Assembly: GCA_030998225.1 (NCBI GenBank)
Contig: JAPYXD010000714.1
Location: 62,001 to 126,000, forward strand
DNA length: 64,000 nt
Direction: 5' to 3'
Source of the DNA: Diplolepis rosae
Taxonomy: Eukaryota > Arthropoda > Insecta > Hymenoptera > Diplolepididae
In this document: positions 55,962 to 64,000 of the stretch, one piece after another
Layout: the number at the start of each line of letters is the position of its first letter
How positions within the stretch are numbered: the first letter of the stretch is position 1
Notes under the pieces: model-generated
Seen by the model: the letters and a program-made list of their open reading frames with translations, nothing else
What the model was told of the DNA's origin: nothing
Databases searched by the model: none
Translations under genes and position numbers: made by a program

Positions 55962-56970
55962 CACTGAGAGAAATCGGCTTTGGTTCCTGTGCACATAGCA
56001 CATAAATTTTTTGTACAGTAGTTGCCTTGACCAAAAAAGTTGAGAGAAGCTACTACTTTTATAGTTATCATAACAATAATTTGGACTTTTTTGTATATTC
56101 GGTTGTTGTGACCAAAGTTGATGATTAGAATGAGCTTTATACGTACCCCAACGGTTAGTACACGTACATTTTCTTTATGTGTACTGCCAAGCTCCTTTGG
56201 TTACTACAACCGCAGCGTTCGCTGTTGCGCTAGACAAATCAAGTATAACTTTCATTTTTTACAACGAGGTAAGCCTGTCGTGACAACTATTAAAGTAGTT
56301 ACTTCCAAAAAGATATGCAGCCTAAGTTGAATCCTGCCGATTCTCGTTCTCGATTCCTGGACTATATTTCACCGTGCCAAGCATCACCAGGTAAATAGTT
56401 CTATTATAAATATAGTTTGACAATTCTTTCTAAATGATAAACGATTTTGTTCGGGGACAATGCAATGCGTTCCAATTTTGCTGTCTCGTCGTATTTTGTC
56501 AAAACTATAGTCAGTCAAAAAAAGTTTATGGTGATGAAAAAAGTGACAATTTTTTAACTTAATCGACGAAAGTTATCATAAATATCATTATACCGGATTA
56601 TTTTTCTTAGATCTTTTCGGTAAAACTTTATTTTTTCTAATCAAATTGAATTTGTATTTTGATAACTAAGAGAACCATACCTATAACCTCAAAAATAATT
56701 TTGGCTGGGTATTTACTGTCCGTAGACTTAGTCATTTCAACTAAACTCTATGCGCGGCTTTACGATGAACTTTGGTTCCTATAACCGCAGCGCTATGGTA
56801 TTTCAAGTACCAGAATCGTGGTCTCAGTAACGTTCCTTGCAGTTGAAGTAAACACTTTTCCAATGTATGACAGCCACTACCATGATTGTCATGAGAACTT
56901 TAACATTTTTGTAAAGACGATCTTAACAAAAAAACTTTGGTCAGTGAAACCTAAAATTTCTCTCTGTGTG
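55962..56970. mobile_element. Possible nested element with GAGAGAAAT ends
   Basis: It starts CACTGAGAGAAAT and ends ATTTCTCTCTGTGTG, an imperfect inverted repeat, and splits the GC-rich word array of W. TTTGGTTCCT/ACAACCGCAGCG words recur inside. Target duplication not clear. Confidence 0.45.
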
Positions 56971-56984
56971 GCACACCACTGGGG

Positions 56985-57295
56985 CGGCACTGGCTAAACA
57001 CTGGCGCAGTACTGCTTTTCAGTGCTGGCAAACAACCAACATTTGTGTAATGCCAAGCATCGGTGCAGCACTGAATCAGCACCGGCGCAGTACCAACATT
57101 CAATGTTGGCAAACAACCAACTTTTGAGTAATGCCAAGCGTCGGTGCAGCACCGGCGTGGTACCGCTTTTCAGTATTGGCGATCAACCAATATCTTGTAA
57201 AGTCAAGTATCGGCGCAGCACTGGATCAGCACCGGCGCAGTGCCACCGTTCAGTGTTAACAAACAACCAACTTTTGAGTAATGCCAAGCCTTTCT
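56985..57295. repeat. Tandem repeat of about 85-90 bases in W
   Basis: Three to four copies of a unit with ATGCCAAGCNTCGG, GCAGCACTG, CAGCACCGGCGCAGTACC and AACAACCAAC. A 102-codon plus frame (57022-57330) merely reads through the repeat. Confidence 0.7.
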
Positions 57296-57914
57296 ATCGC
57301 CTATCATTGCCGACAAAAAAAATGCTATGAGCAGTACTCTAAAAAAAATCAATTACATTCTACACATTCGATTGTGTGCCCGCATTGGTGTGATGGTAAG
57401 TAAAATTTCGCTGATCGAAAAACATTTTTATTGAAGTAAACCAAAGTTTATTGCTTGTATTAGTTAAACTTTCCATCGATTGGTTTTATGATTGTACCAA
57501 AGTATGCTGCGGTTCCAAAGTTTCATCATATTTTTGAAATTGAAAAAACTCCAAATTTTCAGATTCTGAACATACGTTGATTTTACTCTTGAAAACAAAA
57601 ATTAAAGGAATCATAACCTGTATAAATTATCACTAATATACAATAATAAAAGTTAATAATTCTAAAATGCATATAAATCTGTTTATTATGTAATGTTCTT
57701 TAATTCAAAAATTTGATCGCTTTCTTTCAAAAATATTTTATTTTATAGAAAATCGGTTTGATAATTAAAAATCTTAAAAATTTTAATCAGAATCATAAAT
57801 TGGGATAAAATCTAAAAATTCCCGATTACACGGGGCCTATACACTTCTTACACGGCCCTGCAGTAGTTGAAAGTTATAAGCGCTATTTTCTTTCTTGTAT
57901 TCCAGGCGTGCGCA

Positions 57915-57985
57915 GCCGAGAGGCTTAGTCGTTAGGTTAGTAATGCGTTAATTGTAAGTAGAGAGGGTTCGAACCCGCAGCGTTA
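57915..57985 (+). other. tRNA-like sequence, copy 3, in a 0.9-kb shared module
   Basis: B-box GGTTCGAACCC at about 57966-57976. The module 57515-58440 equals the inner part of the two CCCGT elements (about 37085-37990 and 41920-42840) but here lies in element W without CCCGT ends, so it can occur on its own. Confidence 0.45.
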
Positions 57986-59061
57986 GGAATAATTTTTAAT
58001 ACTACCTATACGAGCGTTTGTGTAGTGTAGAGGGGGGAATGTGTGTTTCTAGGTAAGTTTGTATATAAAAATAGTAAGTTTAGAGTCTGCTTGAAAGTAA
58101 ATAAAGTTTTGAAATGTACTAAGAATATTCATCGATTCAATTACTGTTCTTATTTGATTTACCTATGTTCCTGCAGTTCACTTAACTTCAAAAATTACAC
58201 TGGGGACTTTACGAACTAAGGAAAGTAAGTTAAAAAGTAGTCAAACCTACTGAGATTTTTTTTCTGTGTACGTGTAACGAAAAAGTATTGTCAATTTACT
58301 CAGAAAAAATTTTCTAGCTTGAAAACAGATTTTTTACTGTGAAAACAGTAAACTTAACCTTCCAAGCGAATATCCCTCCGTTGCCGTTAAAAACGGTAAA
58401 TATTAGAGTCTTAACTCGAACTTTCCCTGTACTTTTTATCTAAGTACAATACAGATTGTACTAAAAGACAACTTCCAGCCGAGTGACATTTTGTACTAGT
58501 GCCAGCACCGCACCAGCACTGAAGGCCAGCGCTAGCGCAGTACCGCTGGTCAGCAATATGCCGTTGTTAACTATCGGAGTTCCGCCAGCACCACGCCAGC
58601 ACTGAAGGTCAGCGCTAACGCAACACTGCTGGTCAGCACTATGCCGGTGTTACCTTTCGAAGCTTTGCCAGCACCGCGACAGACTTCATGAGGATCTACT
58701 GCCAGCACTATGCCAGCGCTGGAAGTCCGCTGGCAGTGCTGGCGTGGTGCTGCGCCGGTTGTAAATTTCCGCCTGGGTGTTGAGTTTACAAACAATCTGT
58801 GAATCCAACAGGAAAATCTGTAAATATTACAAAAAAAACTGCTGTCCCTATTCCAGCAGATGACATCTGTTGATTCAACAGTTTTTTTTTCTCCGTGTAG
58901 TAAAAATAAATATAATAATACTAAATTTTGCAATGAAGAGTTTCTCCGTGTGTAGATATTTTGTTTAAATTATAGAAATGTTATTTGATTCAAATAAATC
59001 TTTTGCTTGAGTCAAAAAAAGCCTTTCAATAAAATTATTTTCTGTCATTCAATTAGATCTT

Positions 59062-59409
59062 CACGGAGAAAAAAAAACTGTTGAATCAACAGATGTCATC
59101 TGCTGGAATAGGGACAGCAGTTTTTTTTTGTAATATTTACAGATTTTTCTCTTGGATTCACAGATTGTTTGTAAACTCAACAGATGAACCTGTAAAATCT
59201 ACAGAAATGTCTGTTAGAATTACAGATTTCTCTTTTTTCTTGAAATCCGCAATTCTAACAGACATGTCTGTAGATTTGACAGGTTCATCTGTTGAGTTTA
59301 CAAACAATCTGTGAATCCAAGAGAAAAATCTGTAAATATTACAAAAAAAACTGCTCTCCCTATTCCAGCAGATGACATCTGTTGATTCAACAGTTTTTTT
59401 TTCTCCGTG
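59062..59409. mobile_element. Foldback MITE Z2, near-perfect 348-bp palindrome
   Basis: The left half and right half are reverse complements from CACGGAGAAAA to TTTTCTCCGTG, meeting near 59236. TT is duplicated (59060-59061 and 59410-59411). Same family as Z1. A short plus frame (59081-59314) is a by-product. Confidence 0.85.
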
Positions 59410-60989
59410 TTCGTTCTCAATGAGGTAATCATAATTTTTGGTACACGGTACCTATTTTATTTTTTTACCCGTATATATATTTATGCACTCTAAAAACAAG
59501 TATGTTACTTTTACACGTAAATCACGATAGTAATTTTTTAGGCATTTGAAGTGTGTATTTTCAATACATATTACAAACGTAACGTTTAATTCTCAAACAC
59601 TTTAACGTTTTGTACCCGAAAAATTGAGTTAGCAATGTTTAGTAAGTACACACTTCGCTCAATTACACACTTGACAACGTGTGTAGTGTGTAAAAATAAC
59701 ACATTTCACTACTATTGAAGACTATTGAAGTATTTCTTTCACTAACTCAGAAATAATCAATAGTAATGAACACAAGAGATAGTATTACACAAATGCTGGT
59801 GCCATCCTTCGGCAAACATAGAAAGCTTTTAGAAAAAAGGTTGTCCTTTTATCCACCATGCCTACCACAGGCCACATACTCCTAACAGGAAATATCTAAG
59901 GCTGGATATAATAATAACAACAGTACTAGCTACGAAAGAGGTAGTAACAACAGAATGCGTGGGAATCCCGCCCAGAAACGCCCCCGGGGAAGCTATTGGC
60001 CCGATACCCCAGGATCGGGAAAATACTGTCATGGCCGGAGTAATTCGACGAACGGTCCAATCAGAATTCGCATCAACGAAACAAAAGACACGCACCAACT
60101 TCGAGAGGGTTGCATCGTGAACAAATGAATGTCCCCTTGGGTCTCCAAGTATCGTAGACGTAAACCGGGGTTCGGGATCTCTGGGGCTGACAAGGGGGTA
60201 GAGAACAGTCATGATTGTAGAGTTTTTGATGTATTAAAGCGTAAGCTCTACGTGACACCGAATGCTAAGTAGATCTTTGAAATACCACACTCCGGATTCA
60301 AATCGTTACACTCGAAAAAAAGATGCCCCTTCGTGTTTTATTATCTCGACTGCTATTATTATTGTCGCCATTCTAGGCTCTGCAAACCTATAATTATCAC
60401 CGATTTTTGTCGCCTATTGATGAAACAGCATATTCCAGGTACAAGATTTAAATGATCGACGGATAGAATAGTGATTACATAATGTTTGAATATGTGCGCT
60501 TGCTCGAGTACATTTTTGCACCGTTAGAAATGTTATTAAATTACAATTGCACATGGAGTTTAATATATCAGCATAAAGTTTCGAAAAGTAGCTCAAAGTG
60601 CCTACGTTGTTAAAAATGTTTAGCATTTTACCACACTATTACAATACGAATGTATAATACAAAATTGCATACGCGGTAATGTAAAATGGAAAGGCAGCGC
60701 ATTTAATATAATTTTACAATACATGCATTGCTATCCTTTACTAAACTTGATCTAATGTAGTTTATAAATTTTATGAAATAGTATCAATTTATTTTTATAT
60801 ATTAATATCAATCCTTGAAAGGAATACATAGAACCAGTGCCGGATTAAGAGGTTTCACTTGACATTTTCAGAAAATCGATTTTTTGGGCTAGATTCATTG
60901 TTTATACGTTTAAGAATATTTTAAGCGTTTAACTATTTCAAAATTCAAATTCTTTCCGGAGTTACAGCAATTTGATGTGAGCACGTTGA
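59410..60989. other. Interval without recognised genes
   Basis: 59410-59760 is AT-rich with GTGTGTA/TACACAC-like words. 59800-60270 is GC-richer and gives a 116-codon minus frame (59862-60212), in which I recognise nothing; it could be a repeat 5' region. 60270-60989 is AT-rich. Confidence 0.4.
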
Positions 60990-61615
60990 CGCGTTCATTC
61001 TACTCTAACGCTTCAATCGAGAGTTGAGTAAACCGTGTATCGCAAGATTTATTCCAACAGCTACATCTATTCACGCAGGAACGAATGAAAGTAATCTGCG
61101 CCTTGGGCACACATAATAAATTTTTAATTTCAAAAACTTAAATTCTTAAAATTAAATTGATATTATGAAAATTTAAACAAAAAAAAGTCGATAAGTGTAT
61201 TACATAAAATATGAAATATTACAGAAATTACTCAGGCAGAATAATAATTTGGAATTCGCAAATGCAAAACCCATATTTTGAAAATATAAAACACAGAAAA
61301 TAAAAAAACCTTCTTTTAAATGATTTTATACAAGATACTTCTTAATAATAATGCAATTTTTTAATGTACATTTGAAAATTTAGTTTCACTAAACTTCATA
61401 CGTCGTTATATTAAAAATGTATACTAAATGTAATTTAATAATTATATTATATATATCAATAATCATAGTTATAATAATTGATTAATTATATTAATTTTTA
61501 AAAATATTTTTTTAATCATTTATGAAAAAAGTCGATTTATTTTTACTTGAGTAAGGCTAAAAAATTTTATTGACGGCACTTACTCTCACAAGCTCTGAGT
61601 AACTCATGCAGTCAC

Positions 61616-61845
61616 TATATAACAAAGTTCCAAATTTTATATCAGCATTGTAAGCGAGCGTGTGCGTGATTCGACGAAAGCGTATCGTACTATATATAAG
61701 TGTGTAGTTATTAGGTTTATATATGTAAGGTTATATGTTTAAGTGTATTTGTGATTTGAAATGTGATTGGCTACATCTGGATGGTGTGAATGAATTTGTA
61801 TGTTGTTTATGTATGTACCGGATGGCTAATTGGCAGGCTCGAGGT
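61616..61845 (+). promoter_or_regulatory. TATA box, first exon and splice donor module F4
   Basis: TATATAAC 61616-61623 (last base differs from the other copies); donor CGAG|GTAAGAAT with GT at 61844. Confidence 0.45.
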
Positions 61846-62614
61846 AAGAATTTTTTTTTATTTGAGAGAAGCATACCATTGCCAGTTCAAATAATACGCC
61901 CGATGCTCATTTTACCCAACTACGGTTTGAAGCACCTCAAGCGTCGGTGATATACTTATACATTTCATGTTAACCCACTGACGCATGTTGGTGCCCTGTC
62001 GTCGATAACGTTTTACTCAACTCCTTACTATTCCCTATGTAACGCTTATTGTTATTCAATTTCGGTGAATTAGGTATATATCAAATTGATTTTACCCGAC
62101 TAGGATTTAATAGATGTTCAAATGTCCTTATGTCCCAAGTTTAATCGACAGAGTTGAGTAAAATTACTTCAACTATTTTTCTCCGTGTAGTGCAACTTTA
62201 TAAATTACCATTGAGTGTTGCAAAGATTAATATCTTTGATGGCAAATTGAAACTAGAAATAAGTGATACATATATAAATAAAAAGTAAAACTATGTATGC
62301 AAGAATTGGTCTTTTGAATAATATAAATTGCAAAATAGTTTAGAGAAATTACCATTGTCAATAGTAATGAAGAATGAAGAGAGAAAGACTTGAATATTTA
62401 TTTATTTACCTAAATCACCCAAATTGAATAACAATAAGCGTTACAGATGGAATAGTAAGGAGTTGAGTAAAACGTTATCGACGACAGGGCACCAACATGC
62501 GTCAGTAGGTTAACCGACGCTTGAGGTGCTTCAAACCGTAGTTTGGTAAAATGAGCTTCGGGCGCATTATTTGAACTGATAATTGTATGGTTCTCTCAAA
62601 TAAAAAAAATTCTT

Positions 62615-62845
62615 ACCTCGAGCTTGCCAATAGTCATCCGGTATATACATAAACAACTTACAAATACATTCACACCATTCAGACGTAGCCAATCATATTT
62701 CAAATCACAAATACACTTAAACATATAACCTTACATATATAAACCTAATAACTACACACTTATATATAGTACGATACGCTTTCGTCGAATCACGCACACG
62801 ATCGCTTACAATGCTCAGATATGAAATTTGGAACTTTCTTATATA
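62615..62845 (-). promoter_or_regulatory. TATA box, first exon and splice donor module R2 (minus strand)
   Basis: On the minus strand TATATAAG is at 62845-62838 and the donor CGAG|GTAAGAAT has its GT at 62616-62615. Uninterrupted version of R1. Confidence 0.5.
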
Positions 62846-63779
62846 GTGACTGCATGAGTTATTCAGAGCTTGTGAGAGTAAGTGCCGTCAATAAATTTTT
62901 TTAGCCTTACTCAAGTAAAAATAAATCGACTTTTTTCAAAAAGGATTAATAAAATATTTTTAAAAATTAATATAATTAATCAATTATTATAACTATGATT
63001 ATTGATATATATAATATAATTATTAAATTACATTTAGTATACATTTTTATTATAACGACGTATGAAGTTTAGTGAAACTAAATTTTTAAATGCACATTAA
63101 AAAATTGCATTATTATTAAGAAGTATTTTGTATAAAAACATTTAAAAGAAGGTTCTTTTATTTTCTGTGTTTTATATTTTCAAAATATGGGTTTTGCATT
63201 TGCGAATTCCAAATTATTATTCTGCCTGAGTAATTTATGTGATATATTTCATATTGTATGTAATACACTTATCGACTTTTTTTGTTTATATTTTCATAAT
63301 ATCAATTTAATTTTAAGAATTTAAGTTTTTGAAATTAAAAATTTGTTATGTGTGCCCAAGGCGCAGATTACTTTCATTCGTTCCTGCGTGAATAGGTGTA
63401 GCTGTTGGAATAAATCTTGCGATTCACGGTTTACTCAACTCTCGATTGAAACGTAGAGTAGAATGGACGCAAAGCTCTACTATTTTTGTGATTTAATAAA
63501 AGATTGGTTTTTTATAGTTATACTACGAGTAATAATATATATAATTAAAAATTTTTAATGCACGCTTTCATACTTCACCCTACACTTCTGAATTTTATTC
63601 AACTTTTATTCATTTTCGAACATTTAATATATCACAAGTAAATACAGTGATACTAAATAACTTCTAACTTGTCCTTATGTCCCAAATTTGATCGGAAGTT
63701 GAGTAAAATTACTTCAACTATTTTTATCCGTGTATATAGTACATTTTATACTAAAATACGCGGCTAGTATATCTTCTAT

Positions 63780-63990
63780 TTTGAAGAGGAAAATCCTCTT
63801 ATTATAAGTATTTTTCCCTCTTTTAAATATAGTATGTGTTACACTTATAACAGTATGTACTGCTTTCAAAATCGCCAGGCATTCCAACAATTCAACTCTA
63901 ATTCCAACTTCCGAAATGAATTCTTTGATTAGGTCTTTCGTGAGGCCCCGAAACCTTCGCATGTTAGTTATTTTTTGACCTAATATATTA
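63780..63990 (-). other. Possible SAM-like exon at window edge
   Basis: On the minus strand an acceptor-like GCGAAG at about 63957 precedes 'LTKDLIKEFISEVGIRVELLE', which resembles the last two helices of SAM domains ('LTEELLKELIPxxGxRxKFL'-type). A GTACAT donor-like site follows near 63870. The rest would lie to the right of the window. It could be a host exon or a captured one; a single short match is weak. Confidence 0.25.
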
Positions 63991-64000
63991 AAAACTAGAG

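Larger units (their letters stand above)
55854..58777. mobile_element. Non-autonomous element W, CC(T/C)AGGCGG type
   Basis: The ends CCTAGGCGGAAA and, reversed, CCCAGGCGGAAA interrupt Z1 with TG duplicated (55852-55853 and 58778-58779); Z2 shows the empty site (CATCTGTTGAG). GC-rich subterminal words GCCAGCAC, CGGCGCAGTACC and relatives repeat near both ends. It contains further modules at 55962-56970 and 57515-58440. No gene. Confidence 0.8.
55624..58897. mobile_element. Foldback MITE Z1, CACGG type, split by element W
   Basis: The ends CACGGAG and CTCCGTG are flanked by TA (55622-55623 and 58898-58899). Its own sequence (55624-55853 plus 58778-58897) is near-identical to Z2 at 59062. Internal words such as GTTGAATCAAC, CAGATGTCATCTG and ACAGACATGTCTGT are palindromes. 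Confidence 0.8.
60990..63732. repeat. Large inverted pair of CACGG-type elements (X3 and X2)
   Basis: 61010-62070 is mirrored by 62420-63470 (for example GCGCCTTGGGCACACATAA at about 61100 and its complement at about 63346). X3 ends at 62187 with CTCCGTG followed by TA, and X2 ends at 63732 with ATCCGTG followed by TA. The centre, 62188-62400, is unique to neither: it repeats 54506-54717. Non-coding. Confidence 0.7.

Noticed and set aside
57022..57330. 102-codon frame with repeated 'MLANNQ' units
   Set aside because: It simply translates the tandem DNA repeat of element W.
59862..60212. 116-codon minus-strand frame in GC-richer DNA
   Set aside because: No recognisable domain; composition explains an open frame.

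Overview
The window looks like a piece of an AT-rich insect (at least arthropod) genome made almost entirely of transposable elements, nested several deep. The reasons are: Ty3/Gypsy and Ty1/copia elements, one copia with the primer-binding site of Drosophila copia; a jockey/R1/LOA-type LINE; two mariners; a CMC (CACTA/EnSpm-like) DNA transposon with spliced genes; and many foldback or MITE-like elements with short target-site duplications. I see no convincing host gene. A possible SAM-like exon sits at the extreme right edge.

Left part (1-15 kb). There are two decayed copies of one Gypsy family (1-4868 and 6199-8800). Downstream of pol each has the start of a third ORF just after a splice-acceptor-like AG; in the first copy that interval ends with a CCHC knuckle. 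Long LTRs follow (3515-4868 plus, 12991-14253 minus). The polypurine tract of every LTR start is preceded by a stem-loop with paired base changes. Two LINE fragments lie between (8810-9640 minus, 10270-12175 plus). A decayed copia element fills 14.8-19.9 kb and is interrupted by a CCCG-type DNA element.

Centre (19995-31034). An 11-kb block is formed by two copies of one CMC/EnSpm-like transposon joined 5' end to 5' end. Pooled, they show a two-gene element: a transposase with Tnp2-type features and, divergently transcribed, a spliced BEN-domain gene whose frame is open across six inferred exons in the left copy (24856-26017). The two genes start from inverted copies of the same leader, and that similarity stops at the two start codons. 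The element ends carry dense arrays of the palindrome TCATATATGA and relatives. The transposase is broken in both copies by different deletions.

Right part (31-64 kb). Two defective mariners are followed by nested DNA elements whose termini begin CACGG, CACTG, CCCGT or CC(T/C)AGG. Eleven of them, including the central block, have 2-bp target-site duplications (TA, AA, TT, CG, TG) readable in the sequence. Two of the large families share a module of TATA box, first exon and GTAAGAAT splice donor, present six times. A copia element with identical LTR cores (45900-50548), a TTAA-flanked element (53335-54047) and a tRNA-like module in three copies sit inside them. Most of 36-63 kb is thus elements inside elements, up to four deep.
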